A DNA stretch of 64,000 nucleotides from Catonia carolina (taxonomy: Eukaryota > Arthropoda > Insecta > Hemiptera > Achilidae). Below, one piece after another: positions 24,329 through 36,165 of the stretch. The first letter of the stretch is position 1. Every line of letters begins with the position of its first letter. The DNA is taken from assembly GCA_035578175.1 (NCBI GenBank), contig JAQMRL010000006.1, forward strand, positions 52,490,001-52,554,000, read 5' to 3'. Under the pieces are notes generated by a model. The model searched no databases. It had not been told where the DNA came from and worked only from the letters and a program-made list of their open reading frames with translations. The translations under genes were made by a program, and so were the position numbers.

Positions 24329-24844
24329 TGTTTAAAATATCAGAATTGTCTCAGTAGATAGATTTCATGAAAACAGAATTATACAATTGTGTATACTAAA
24401 AATGAGTACGTAATTACAATAACAAGATGTTTGTTATGTTTCATGTTTAAAAAGATGTAGTAAAAAATTACTGGATTTAATTATACTAATTTGCTGTAAG
24501 ATATTACGTTTATTTCAGTCAGTGTGCCTAGCAATAATTTTTAGCGTGATGAAAAGCACGTCAAACAACCTTGTGACGCCGCCAACCAAGGCCATCATTT
24601 TATTAAGCCTAAAATATTGTAACATTGTCGTAAATTTTTATCACGACACATCCTCTCTCAGTTACACTCATTGATCAATTACCATAAATTGACATAATGT
24701 ACTTCTTTAAAGATAAATTTAAAAAATATATGTATAAACGAACTTTTAAAGTACATAATGTCGACTCTAAACTTAGAACGAGGTTTACTATGAAAGGGGA
24801 TGTAATCCTCGGTAACATTGTTTGATGGTATGTCACAGATTTTC
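24329..24844. other. Intronic DNA with a small hairpin
   Basis: 24690-24770 contains inverted GACATAATGTACTT / AAGTACATAATGTC. It may belong to the following mariner remnant. Nothing else was recognised. Confidence 0.4.
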
Positions 24845-25440
24845 TTGTGAAACAAACTTTTCGTGTTTTGACGATTTTGTGATTAATTCTAAAGAAGCAA
24901 CGCGTTTGTATTAACTTTTCCGTGAAGTTGGGTAAAACGTTTACTAAAACTTTTTAAATTTTACAAGAGGTTTTTGGGGATGAATTTACCATTCCAAAAG
25001 AAATTCCAAACAAACCTGAACTCTGTGATATTTTTGCTCGGGACAAACTTAGTGTCACTTGGTGCATCTGCATGTTCTAAATTAAAATTTCTTGGCATAA
25101 GTCAAATTTAATCGTGCATTCTTCTTATATTTTACGAGTTGACTACTGAATCGAATTAGAACGTACACTCTATTAACACTATCGTTGTCAGTCTGAGTCC
25201 TGAACAAGGATTGTCTTTCAAAGATGTATAACCTTCTTTAACCTCCTGTACCACTCGTAATACCATGACTGACTCAAACATTCATCCCCAATAGCCTCTT
25301 GCAACATTTTGAAAAATTTCAGTAAACGTTTTAATCAACTTCACACAAAACGTAACACACAAGCTTTGCTCTTCTTTAAAATTCATTACAAAAATCACCA
25401 AACACGAAAAATGTTTTTTACAAGAAAACGAACGTTTTTG
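24845..25440. pseudogene. Mariner transposase N-terminal remnants in inverted orientation
   Basis: On plus, near 24895-25000, the frame reads RVCINFSVKLGKTFTKTF then LQEVFGDEF. On minus, within 25150-25430, it reads LCVTFCVKLIKTFTEIFQNV then after a shift YYEWYRRLKEGYTSLKDNPC. Both match the HTH region of SETMAR-like mariner transposases. The two arms (about 24845-24985 and 25285-25425) are inverted copies of each other. No catalytic domain remains. Confidence 0.6.
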
Positions 25441-26230
25441 AATAACCAAGAAAGTGATTAATTTTAGTTCGATCGTCCAAAGTATAATACTTCCCATTTA
25501 CAATCAATTTATCGTAAACAATTGTAGCCCGCTGGCCATCTTGTCGAGCTTCCACCATAATTTTTTTCAGTTTTTCTCTTATCTGTCTAGTACAAATTGA
25601 ATAGTCCTCAGAAATACTTCTAAATTTTTCCTGGCTTTCAGAATCTCTACTTTCTTTTTGAAGTTGCTAAACTTTACAATGATAAGCCTGTTATTGTTTC
25701 CGCGCCCCTTGCGCCCCAACCTATGTGCCCGTTCTATATCAGTCTCTTTTAAATTCACTTTTAGATTTTTCATTACGATACTGCCCAATATGCGTTCGGT
25801 AGTCTCCCAATTCTCACCGACTTCCTCCGGTAATCGATAAAAAACCACGCTTGACCGTCTAGAATTATTCTCTAAGTTATCTAATTTCCTTTGCAGTTCT
25901 TTACTTTCTGACTGTAAAACATAAACTTTTAACATTAAGTCCGTTACTTCCGTAGTAGTTAGAGACGCAGATTCTAAAACATCAGTAATTGTTTGTTTTA
26001 TTTCATTTATGTCCGTTATTAACACATCAAAACTTTCAAGTTTATTCCACAAATCTTCTAAAGTTTTAGGAGGGCCCGGAGTTTCCTCAATATCATCAAT
26101 TAATAATAACACTAGCAAAAACGTACCCCCCCCCAAAAAAAAACAGACAACTATGAAATAAAAAATATCGTATGGAATAATAACTTTTTGAACCAAAGTA
26201 TCAGAATTTAAACGTTCCTATACGCGCACA
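25441..26230 (-). pseudogene. LINE ORF1-like protein with 2A-like motif
   Basis: The main open frame runs 26196-25579. It has a hydrophobic N terminus, then IDDIEETPGPP (about 26070-26102), close to the 2A consensus D-x-E-x-N-P-G-P but with Asn replaced by Thr. A coiled-coil-like stretch follows, then VVFYRLPEEVGENWE, TDIERAHRLGRKGRGNNN and LIIVKFSNFKKKVEIL, as in RRM-type ORF1 proteins of non-LTR retrotransposons. A shifted frame continues QIREKLKKIMVEARQDGQ and KLIVNGKYYTLDD, the usual C-terminal domain. The adjoining mariner remnant cuts it off. Confidence 0.7.
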
Positions 26231-26365
26231 ATACATTTCAACTGTAGTATTATTTTCGATTAATTTTAGTTATTTTCTTTGTATATCATATTCAAAATTT
26301 GAAATTAAATTTAACAGGATGAATTTCAGTTTCAAATCTGATCAATATATCAAATTTCTTGATTA

Positions 26366-27328
26366 AAGAATGTAAATTTATATTTTGAAAAGACAAATTC
26401 CAGATTTAACATTTACCTTCACAACTGTTTTGGTTAAAACAAAATTGTTTTCATACATTCGACTACCTAACTTGAACGAAAATAAGTTAGTTATTCGAAG
26501 TCAAGCTTCAGACAACAATGATAATGTCAATTCTATTACAACGTATGTATTACTTTATTAATAATAAAATTCAATAGTAAATTTTTCCATAATACATAAC
26601 ACACAAACATGTTAATACAGATATATCATGATATATTCATCAGATATATTATGAGAATAATACATGTTATACTTTGTACTTTGATTTTAATGTAATTAAA
26701 AAATGATACTTATAGTTTATGGTTTTCTAGAAACGATAAAAGAAATATATGACATTCAAGAATAAGAAAATTATTATTCTCCTTCACAGGTGCAGTCCGG
26801 TAGAATAAATTTAAAAAATATTGCAGTGCTAGAATTCTTGTATACATTATTATAATTGTTTAAGAATGCCGTTACAATATTTCAATATATATAGCTTGCT
26901 AAGTTTACCTTTAAGTTATACTAAGTTAAGGTCAGCGAAAGTGGAACGTAGGCCGTGACTTTATTTTAAAATAAGTAGATACATAATTTTTTGTACCTTT
27001 TAAAGGTAATTCGCAACACTGTTACAGTTTTCTTTTGTTTTATACTTGTATTATTCTCATTTATTGTATATCTGTATTAACATGTTTGTGTGTTATGTAC
27101 TATGGAAAAATTTACTACTGAATTTTATTATTAATTATTAAGTAATACATACGTTGTAATAGAATTGACATTATCATTGTTGTCTGAAGCTTGACTTCGA
27201 ATAACTAACTTATTTTCGTTCAAGTTAGGTAGTTGAATGTATGAAAAAAAATTTGTTTTCACCAAAACAGTTGTGAAAGTAAATGTTAAATCTGGAATTT
27301 TTTTTTAAAAATATTAATTTACATTCTT
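26366..27328. mobile_element. Foldback element with ~290-bp arms
   Basis: Left arm 26366-26672 and right arm 27041-27328 are inverted copies over nearly their whole length (shared cores include AACATGTTAATACAGATATA and TTGACATTATCATTGTTGTC or complements). The ~370-bp centre has no coding signal. The left arm has an extra ~20 bp near its inner end. A foldback or long-TIR non-autonomous DNA transposon fits best. Confidence 0.75.
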
Positions 27329-27440
27329 CAGACAAGATATGGCAAACATACTCGATCTTTTGTTGATTTCGAAAAGGTTTGAGCAATAAAATGTAATAAT
27401 ACTTTCAAACTACTGTAGGCCCGTGCACAAAAAATGTACT

Positions 27441-27584
27441 TTTTACTTTCTCTAGCCTATATAATTATTATATAGGAAGGAAAGTATTGTTTTCATGACG
27501 ATTTTTCGAAATCGAGTTTTCACCGGATTTACACGTTTTCAGACCCTATAAACCCAAAAAGAACATGTTTTTTAGCGATTGGTC

Positions 27585-27624
<40 letters not shown>

Positions 27625-28240
27625 TGAACAGAATATCTTAGGAACGGAACATCGTACGAACTTGAAACTTAAGTTAGATACTACTACCGGACCCGACACA
27701 AACATTTTCATCAAAATCAGTCAACCGGAAATAGTACGGAAATAGTAGTTTATTCATGTCATTTTCACTTTTTTGCGATTTTCTCAAAAACGGCTTCTAC
27801 GATTTTTTTAAAAATCGCCTCATTAACTAAATTTTTTATGCTCTACAAGATAGGGTAGGCGCCATGTCTGCTGAAAATCTTGATGAGGCTGTTTTCTCGT
27901 AAAAATTTTTTTTTTTGAAGATTGCGACTTAAATATGCATTTTAGCGCAAAAATGTATACAATAAAAGTTGTAGAGAACTTAAAACATTTAACTTTTATT
28001 TCAAACATTTTTTGTATAACGCTTAGTTTAGCGGTAATCTAGCGGTAACTTAAGTTTCAAGTTCGTACGATGTTCCGTTCTTGGGATATTTTGTTAACAC
28101 ACAGACCAAACGCTAAAGACATGATTTTTGGGTTCAGGGGTCTGAAAACGTGTAGATCCGGTGAAAACTCGATTTTGAAAAATAGACATGAAAACAATAC
28201 TTTCCTTCCTGTATATTGATACAAGCAAGACAAAGTAAAA
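27441..28240. mobile_element. Inverted pair of H fragments
   Basis: A minus-strand H 3' portion (27441-28040, (TG)n at 27590-27622) meets a plus-strand H 3' portion (28047-28240) within a few bases. The terminal ~190 bp are therefore repeated in inverted orientation, making a foldback with a ~410-bp loop. Confidence 0.75.
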
Positions 28241-28299
28241 ATAATTTAAACATTTTTCAGTGTTGCTACTAAGTTTTTCTACAAACTTATTTTTTTTAC

Positions 28300-28445
28300 T
28301 TACTTTAAAACGCGTCATTAGTTCGTTTATTAGCGACTGATATGTGTTTTAATCTACCACATTTTCCAGATCTTAGTCAAGGAATTGAAACCAGGACCCT
28401 CCAATTTGTAGTGAAGCACGCTAGCCGCTACGCCAAGGCGTTGCT
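28300..28445 (-). repeat. tRNA-derived SINE, SINE-A-like
   Basis: The minus strand starts GCAACGCCTTGGCGTAGCGG with A-box-like TGGCGTAGCGGCTAG and B-box-like GGTTTCAATTCC, then AGATCTGGAAAATG. It is related to SINE-A. Confidence 0.55.
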
Positions 28446-28475
28446 AATAAGTTCGTTTTTAAATTAATTTGGATT

Positions 28476-28869
28476 GTTGTTTAGGTCAACAGCCGAAAGG
28501 CTGGTTTGAACCTCTAGAAGTTTTACTAAGTAAAAACGAGGAGTAAGGTGGTTTACCATTGCCTTCCTCACTGAGTTGAAAGAGTATGCTATCAGCATGC
28601 CAGGCCCTTCGAAAAGCACTCACTTTCCACCCTGCAAATGACACCTTCATTTCATTCACCACAGGGTCTAGCTGCATAGTGAAATTCATTACTCTCAGAG
28701 GAGATAACTCTGACTAATGTCTTTTACACCTCTACCTCTTCTGTTCTTAAATAGTTCAGTCATATAAGTGGCTGACTATGTGATAAGAAACAGAACTATT
28801 TTTTTTAGTCCTGGACCAAACAGATAGAGTACAATTAAAATAACACTCCACCTGCCCGTTTTGGGCATA
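28476..28869 (-). repeat. SINE-C, full length
   Basis: An exact 10-bp target duplication AATTTGGATT (28466-28475, 28870-28879) flanks a 394-bp unit reading 3'-to-5' on plus, from GTTGTTTAGGTCAACAGCCG to CACCTGCCCGTTTTGGGCAT. Confidence 0.85.
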
Positions 28870-28945
28870 AATTTGGATTATATTTAATTATTAATATTAA
28901 TTTTAATATTGATTAATATTTAATTTATTATATTTAAATACGTAT

Positions 28946-29107
28946 AAACATTTCGGTAACTAGTGACAGTTGTGGGTAATGATACGGCACCTTATGGTAA
29001 TGTAGGTTTTACCTTGAAATAATGTTCATACCCTTACCGGAAATCGAACCTTCCGCTTTGTTATGCAACACAGTCAGAGCTTTAACCACTCCACCACTAA
29101 GGCGGAC
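28946..29107 (-). repeat. tRNA-derived SINE, SINE-A-like
   Basis: Minus strand: GTCCGCCTTAGTGGTGGAGT, A-box-like TAGTGGTGGAGTGG, and a B box GGTTCGATTTCC. The body ends near an AT-rich stretch. Confidence 0.6.
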
Positions 29108-29386
29108 TTTAATAAATTTATTAGGGATAATATTGGGTTAATTATATATATTTTCTGAACTTCGCACGACTTTCTCTTGCCAATGTAAATAATGAAAATG
29201 TATGTTTAATCATGAGTAAATGACGCACAATGAAAATACTTCTCTATGACTTAAAAATACGAAAAAATCACTAATTGCCTCTAAACTAGACTCTGTAAAG
29301 AAAAATTCTTAAAATAAAAGTTGTTAATTTTTTTTCCAATAAAATTGATTGTATACCAGTACATTTTTGTCGTTAAATAGATATTA

Positions 29387-29709
29387 CTTTTTTTTAAATT
29401 CCTAATGTGTGTACGTTGCAATCTGTTCAATTCAGAACAATAAGCAATTCCATGACCCAATGAGATGAGGATGATATGTATGACGTGTAAATGAGGTGTA
29501 GTCTTGTATAGACTCAGGCTGACCATTCCTGAAAGAGTATGGTTAATTGAACCCCAACCATCAAAAAGCACCGGTAACCACTGTCTAGCACTCAAATCCG
29601 TATAAAAGTAACTAACAAGGATTTGAACCAGGAACCTTCATCTCCGAAAATCAGCTGTTAAACAGCTGATTTTGGCGACGACTTTACCTCTAGACCAACC
29701 CGGTGGGTT
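29387..29709 (-). repeat. SINE-B, full length, inside H
   Basis: The 323-bp unit is flanked by near-identical 12-mers AAATAGATATTA (29375-29386) and AAATGGATACTA (29710-29721). The tRNA-like head is at the right (minus strand CCACCGGGTTGGTCTAGAGG) and the T-rich complement of the A tail at the left. Confidence 0.85.
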
Positions 29710-29721
29710 AAATGGATACTA

Positions 29722-30302
29722 AGGCCGCAATCTTAAAAAAATCCCATTTTTTACAGATTTTGAAGAGCAAAATACAGAAAATCATTAATTTGACGCTGAA
29801 CTCAGCGCTTTAGAATAAAAATGCTTGACATAAAAGTTGTAGATTTTTGTCATTTCCTACAACTCTAGTTATATTCACTTTTGCCCTAAAATCCATAATG
29901 TTAAGGCCACAAAAGAAAAAAAAAAAAAAATACCACGAGAGCATAGCCCTCAATTTCAGCAGACATGGCATTTTTCTTATCTTGTAGAGCATAAAAAATG
30001 TATAAAAAGAGACGATTTAAAAAAATCGTAGCATCCGTTTTTAAAAAAAACGCTTGAATAAACTACTACTACTTCCAGTCGACCGATTTTGATTAAATTT
30101 TGCGTCAGGTCCCCTTTTGGTATTATCTAACTTAAGTTCCAAGTTTCAACTTTGTATATTTCGTTCACACACACAGACCAACATTAAAAACATCTTTTTT
30201 GGGTTCAGGGGGCCTAAAAACGTACATCCGGTAAAAATTCGATTTCGAAAAATTGATTAAAAAACAATACTTTTCTTGCCCTAGGCCAAGAGAAAGTAAA
30301 AA
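29722..30302 (+). repeat. Right-hand portion of the SINE-B-split H copy
   Basis: Continues H from CTAAGGCCGCAATCTTAAAA to the 3' end. An open frame on the minus strand across 29810-29992 has no recognised content. Confidence 0.5.
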
Positions 30303-30552
30303 TCAAATACAAGATCGTTGACTTAAAAGTAAAATCATGTTACTGACTAAGCCAACGATGATATCCTGAAAAGTTTTTTAACACTTTTTACACGGAAATT
30401 ATGTATTTAAATAATTTGATTTTATATTTTACAAGATAACTCAAATTAATTTTTGAAAAATTTCAAGAAGTTTAGCTACTTAACTAATAATTAGTATCGG
30501 AACACAAATTCAATGGAAATTGATAAGTCAATAGCAAAGTTCATGATGGTAC

Positions 30553-30977
30553 AGGAGTCCCCGGTTATAATGCGGGTGTAGGGAGTACGTCACTGACCCG
30601 CGCTAAAAATGAAGTCAGGAATTTTCATACTTACTACATAACGTACGCCTGTGAGTGATACAGTAGCCAAATACCATCAAATTATAATTAGATAATTCTA
30701 ACACTACATATTGCGTACAACTTAAAAAATAAAGTAAATTTATGTGCAATTTTAAAGTGTTTCTTAAGAAAATACTGTACTGTAAATTCAACTTTTATGT
30801 ATTTTTTACACGACTCATTAAAGTAAGTATTCAAAAAAAAAAATACAATAATTTTAAATAGAAAATAAGTCTGATGGCCTGAACATCGTCTTGACCTTCT
30901 ACAAATGCGAAAAATTATGCTGGTACATAATTCAACCCGCGTTATATCCAAAAGCGCGGTATAACCGGGGAACTCTG
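30553..30977. mobile_element. Pogo/Tigger-like MITE, 425 bp
   Basis: Ends are CAGGAGTCCCCGGTTATAAT and, from the right, CAGAGTTCCCCGGTTATACC, with TA at 30551-30552 and 30978-30979. The CCCCGGTTATA core is typical of pogo/Tigger termini. It has no transposase. Confidence 0.7.
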
Positions 30978-30979
30978 TA

Positions 30980-32257
30980 ATAGATACAAAATGGAATTTA
31001 GTTCTCAGTATTAGAACGTCAAATTTGTAAGATATTTGCAATTACGAAGTAGTTTTGTTAAGGAACACCAATTTTATTTCTTTACATCAACCGTCAGACA
31101 TTTTCATTCTTGAATGTATTTTTTTTTTTTTTTGGAACAACCTAACACAATATCACTAACAGTTTATGATGCATTATCATAAACTACATCAAGAGATATT
31201 ATTTTCCCACCATACCTACTGATGGTGAAGGTAATTTCCAGATAATAACATTTTAAAGTAACCAGAAAACCGCAGACAATCATTTTAAGACCCATCAAAA
31301 TCGCATCCATCATAATTTACAATATCAAATTACAATGAAAAACTACACGATCAAAACTTAAATAAAATATAAGTAATGATACATACCACTGTAAAATATC
31401 AAGCTTAGAATACCCGAATATAAAAAAAATTTAACAATTGCAAGATTTTTGAAGGTTATGAGAACATCCGTTTCCGTAAAATCACAAATATTACAAGAAG
31501 TTTAAAAATGTCCACAAATGTTATTTTAATATATTTTAATTACCTTTAATTATATTAACTTGTTAATTAATTAATTAATCAAATTGAAGAAAATATTATT
31601 TTCTCGCCTCTCGCCGCGTTACTGAAATATTGAGTGAGATAGTATACAGAGACGGAGAAAAATTCTTTATATTCAGATTTCATTATATCTTTACATTTCA
31701 TAACTTTTGAAGCCAAAAAACCGGTTTCTTTAAAAAAATTATCATTTATTTGGGTAATTTATTCATCCCCGAGCAAAACCTACAGAACCGATTGAACTAA
31801 AAATTGAAATAAAAGTTTTCTCAATCGATTTTAGAAGGTATTTTTTTTTGGAATTAGTTAATTAGTCCCGAAATTAGGGGTACTTTTACCTTACTCTGGT
31901 ATTAGGGGTTACTCTGGTGCATTATAACAGTTCAGCTGGTAAAATATTTATACAGATATTTTTTATTGTTTTATTTGATATTTTTATTGAAATAGGTAAT
32001 TTTTTCGCATTACTTTATAAGTTATTTTTTGTTTACAATAATATTTAAAGACGGTAAGATAAATAAATTAAAATTTAGTTTATTAAATGTTTCATATTGT
32101 TAAAGAATGTTGAATTTTAAAGAAAAAGGAAATGGACTTTACTTTATGTTGGAAAACTCTAAAAGTTGATTGATTTATCGAGGGACAATGCCAATATTGT
32201 TCTTCAATTACAATAATCAAATATATTTAATACTAAATAAACAAATTAGCTGTTCAT
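30980..32257. other. Intronic AT-rich DNA, nothing recognised
   Basis: About 1.3 kb with homopolymer runs (T15 near 31118) and no coding signal. The region around 31590-31640 is slightly GC-richer. Confidence 0.5.
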
Positions 32258-32645
32258 AACGTTCAGGTGGAGTGTTATATAAATTGCACACGATCTGTTG
32301 ATTCTAGAGCTACAAAAAATAGTTCTATTTCTTATCACATAGTCAGCCAATTATATGACTGAATATTTAAGAACAGATGAAGTAGAGGTTTAAAAGACAC
32401 TAGTCAGAGTTATCTCCTCTGAGCATAATGAATTTTACTATACAGCCGGACCCTGTGGTGAATGAAGTGGATGTGTCATGTACAAGGTGGAAAATGGATG
32501 CTTTTCGGAAGGCCTGGCATGCTGATAAGCATACTCTTTCAACTCAGTGAGGAAGGCAATAGTAAACCACCTCACTCCTCATTTTTACTTAGTAAAACCT
32601 CTAGAGGTTCAAACCAGCCTTTCGGATGTTGATCTAAACAACAAA
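32258..32645 (+). repeat. SINE-C, near full length
   Basis: Runs from TTCATAACGTTCAGGTGGAG to CCTTTCGGATGTTGATCTAA and ACAACAAA. Somewhat diverged. Confidence 0.75.
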
Positions 32646-32850
32646 TGAATTAGATATCTAACACCGATAAAGTGTCTTTTAATGTTTTATATAAAATGCT
32701 ATAATCACTTAATAGCTTACATAAACTATTTTATGGTTTAATATAGATAACAAATCTCTCACCTAAGTAAGAATTAACAGCATCTGATACTGACAAAAAT
32801 GTTCGTCTTTATTGACAAAAACTCTTTATTGAAAATCTTTATTGAAAAAA

Positions 32851-33042
32851 ACTTAAAACTTAAGTTTTAAGTTTAACTAGGACGATATTCCGTTCTTGAG
32901 ATGTTTTGTTCACACACAGACCAATTGCTAAAAACATGTTTTTTAGGTCCACTTAAAACGTGTATTTCCGTTGAAAACTCGATTTTGAAAAATCTACATG
33001 AAAACAATACTTTCCTTATAGGGCAAGAGAAAGTAAAAAAGG
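32851..33042 (+). repeat. H element 3' fragment
   Basis: From AACTTAAGTTTTAAG through TTCCGTTCTTGAGATG to GGGCAAGAGAAAGTAAAAA. It contains a short CACACACAG only. Confidence 0.7.
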
Positions 33043-33669
33043 GGTTGATAGTGGATAGTTTTCAACATATCTATAACGAAGTTAATAAACGATTTACACA
33101 AAGAAACTGCCTACCGTCATAAACAAAAACCAATAAAAAATATAAAACTAGTACCTTTAAATTCAGGAATAATAAATAAAATAAATTAATAAAAAATTTT
33201 TAGCCGTAATATAATAAACTTAAATTAATTTATAACAGTTTATTCTTTTTGCATAACTGGTTTTTATGTAAACTGTTAGAATAAAGTGACTTCATAAAAG
33301 TATTTGACCCCTATAAAGGGATATTAGCGTTCATGAGTACCATCCGTTTTATTACGAAACTGGTTACAGGTTGAACGAAAAGGGGTAAGCAAGCAACCTT
33401 GATTGGAATTCAGTGTCTTCAGGTCATAACGTCTTTATTCTGGGACAAGCGAACGGTTTTAACACTTAACTCAAGTGCCAATCTTCATTTACATATATAT
33501 AGTATATACGTAAACTATAAAATATTTTATTACTTTAATTTATTTTTTTTATACTAATGTATTATACTATTTATAATTCTTGACTCTAAATTCATGAATA
33601 TTAATGTCAATTAAAAATTTGGTGCTTTATATTATTACAGGATAGGGGTAACCAATGTGACATTTATGG
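33043..33669. other. Intronic DNA, nothing recognised
   Basis: A less AT-rich stretch at 33300-33490 has no open frame or repeat that I can match. Confidence 0.5.
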
Positions 33670-34048
33670 TTTTTTGTTAAGGTCATCAGCCAAAAGGCTG
33701 GTTTGAACCTCTAGAGGTTTTACTAAGTAACACGAGAAGTGAGGTGATTTACCATTGCCGTCCTCACTGAATTCAAGTACGCTTATCAGCTTGCCGGGCC
33801 CTCTGAAAAGCATCTACTTTCCACCCTGCAAATGACATTTTCACTTCATTCACCACAGGGTCTGGCTGTATAATGAAATTCATTACTTTCAGAGAAAATA
33901 ACTCTGATTAGTGTCTTTTACACCTGTACCTCTTTTGTTCTTAAATGATTCGGTTATATAATTGGCTGACCATGTGATAAGAAACAGAACTATTTATTTT
34001 AGCTCTGCAACAAACAGATTGAGTGTAAATAATTTAACACACATGTAT
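33670..34048 (-). repeat. SINE-C, near full length
   Basis: Plus strand reads TTTGTTAAGGTCATCAGCCA (complement of the 3' hairpin) to GATTGAGTGTAAATAATTTA. The 5' terminal ~20 bp are missing or diverged. Confidence 0.75.
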
Positions 34049-34075
34049 GGTTTATTATTTTTAATTTCCCTTTAA

Positions 34076-35193
34076 GGGTACCCGGAACGAAGAAAATTAA
34101 AAATGTTCACATATCCAATATTTTGCACATTATTAAAATTCAGAATTTTCTGCATCAAATGATGTATAATTTGTTGGGGTTTTTACAATTTTTAACCCAA
34201 AAAAAATTTAAAATATGTTGAACTTATACGTTATTTTCTAACCGTTATCAGTTTGCATAAACACATGTATTTTTTGAATGACAAAGGATAAACTCATAAT
34301 TTTGTTTTTGTTTAAAACTTTAAGTCAGTATTAGACCCCCACCGGGTTGGTCTAGAGGTAAAGTCGTCGCCAGAATCAGCTGTTTAACAGCTGATTTCCG
34401 AACATCCGAATATCTCCGTCTCCGAAAATCAGCTGTTAAACAGCTGATTTTCGGAGACGAAGGTTCCTGGTTCAAATCCTAGTAAAAGTGGTTTACTTTT
34501 ATACCGATTTGAATACTAGACAGTGGTTACCGGTGTACTTTGATGGTTGGGGTTTAATTAACCATACTTTCTCAGGAATGGTCGGCCTGGGTCTGTACAA
34601 AACTACACCTCATTTACACGTCATACACATCATCCTCATCTCATTGGGTCATGGGGTTGCATATTGTTCTAAATTGAACAGATTGCAACGTACACAAATT
34701 AGGAATAAAAAAAAATGTATTAGACCAGCTGTGAATGTAACTGTTCAGGAATTTCCTGAGTATGATCCTGGAATGCATTAGAGGTAATTATTTTGTAGTA
34801 CTTATAATGTGTTCTCTTTTAGTTTTTTTTATTGTTTTCCGTAAACAGCAATTTTTGACACATAAGAAACATTTTCTCAGCCAAATGTGAACGGATTTTA
34901 ATAAAATTTTTGCTCAACCTTTTATACCATAAATTAAATGTACTGAGTTAATATTACAGTAAAAAAATGCGTTTAAATATTTATTTTCCGTTTAAATAAG
35001 CAAAAAATTATGCTTTTAAAAAGTGGTAATTTCAAAAATCATTTTCTTATCAATATATATACAGATGCTACTAATTCTGTGGGTGTAGAATACACTGAAA
35101 AGTAACCACAAAAAATTTAACAGGATAACTGTAGTAGTTTTTGAGAAATTGTTCCTTACATTCCCGTTAGGGAGATAGGCATTCCAGGTACCC
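34076..35193. mobile_element. piggyBac-like TTAA element with SINE-B inside
   Basis: TTAA flanks both ends (34072-34075, 35194-35197). Inverted ends are GGGTACCCGGAACG and, from the right, GGGTACCTGGAATG. Removing the SINE-B insertion leaves about 730 bp, matching the copy at 50171-50885. TTAA target plus GGG termini point to piggyBac mobilisation. No transposase is present. Confidence 0.7.
34338..34717 (+). repeat. SINE-B with duplicated palindrome, inside the piggyBac-like element
   Basis: Target duplication TATTAGACC lies at 34329-34337 and 34718-34726, while the second piggyBac-like copy has the corresponding site uninterrupted (GGATTAGACCAGCTGTGAAT near 50410). A box TGGTCTAGAGG and B box GGTTCAAATCC are intact. 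The CAGCTG palindrome is present twice. The second copy has 18-bp arms (GTCTCCGAAAATCAGCTG, 34418-34458), so this copy is longer than the usual 323 bp. Confidence 0.85.
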
Positions 35194-35333
35194 TTAATAG
35201 ATAAACAGTGGAGCATCAGTTATCCGAACTACCTAGAACCACAGTGGTTCTGATAATCAAATAAGCTAAATACGGTAATTTGATACATTGTACCGTAACA
35301 ATATTATAATAAAACCTAAATTTTTAATAATTT

Positions 35334-35727
35334 ATTGTTGTTGTTTAGGTCATCAGCCGAAAGCCCAGTTTGAACTTCTAAAAGCTTTAAGTAAAACGAA
35401 CAGTGAGGTGGTTTACCATAACTTTCCTGAATGAGTTAAAAAGTATACTTATCAGCATGTCAGGCCTTCTGAAAAGTATCTTCTTTCCACCCTGTAAATG
35501 ACACTTTCACTTCATTCACCACAGGGTCTGGCCATATTCTAATAAAATTCATTACTTTCAGAGGAGATAACTCTGACTAATGTCTTTTACACCTCTACCT
35601 CTTTTGTTCTTAAATGCTTCAGTCATATACTTGGCTGATTATGTGATAAGAAACAGAACTATTTTTTTGTAGCCCTGAAACTAACAGATTGAGTGGAAAT
35701 TTTAACATTCCACCTGTCTGGTATGGG
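35334..35727 (-). repeat. SINE-C, near full length
   Basis: Plus strand: TTGTTGTTGTTTAGGTCATC to CATTCCACCTGTCTGGTATG. The hairpin is partly decayed (AAGCCCAG). Confidence 0.75.
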
Positions 35728-35789
35728 GAGACTATTGCCATGTCCTCCGAAATATGAAGTAAGTGTTTAGTAAGGTTTTTCGATTACCC

Positions 35790-36165
35790 GTCGAAAAAGC
35801 GTTATAACAACACTAGTTATTGTGTATGGAGATGAGGGATGGACAACCTACGAAGTCACACGAACAGAAAATTCAGACAGCAGAAATTTTTTGCGAAGGG
35901 TGTACTCGGTTGAATAGAATAAGAAATTAAGATGATGCGTTGGAATTCGATATCTACAACTTAAATGAGAGGATACAAGAATATTATGAAGGTTCGAAAC
36001 AGCACGTTGAAAGAATTTCAGCTCTAAGGATACCTCTATAAGTTTGATGATATGCTCCAAAAGGGAAGAGAGACGTTGGTAGACCTAAGAAAAGATTGAT
36101 ATACATTATAGTACATGAATTCGGAACACGAGCATGCTTGGGATTGTATGAAAGAAAAAAAAGTG
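35790..36165 (+). pseudogene. LINE reverse-transcriptase C-terminal remnant
   Basis: Readable across several frames: VYGDEGWTTYEV, FLRRVYSVE, LRDDALEFDIYNLNERIQEY, YEGSKQHVERISALRI and APKGKRDVGRPKKRLIY. The order and the GRPKKR signature match LINE post-reverse-transcriptase tails. Stops and frameshifts show decay. Confidence 0.65.

Larger units (their letters stand above)
29165..30302 (+). mobile_element. H element interrupted by SINE-B
   Basis: A degraded H copy starts near its subterminal repeat (29169). It breaks at 29386, resumes at 29722 and ends GGCCAAGAGAAAGTAAAAAT. The microsatellite is only ACACACACAG. Confidence 0.75.
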
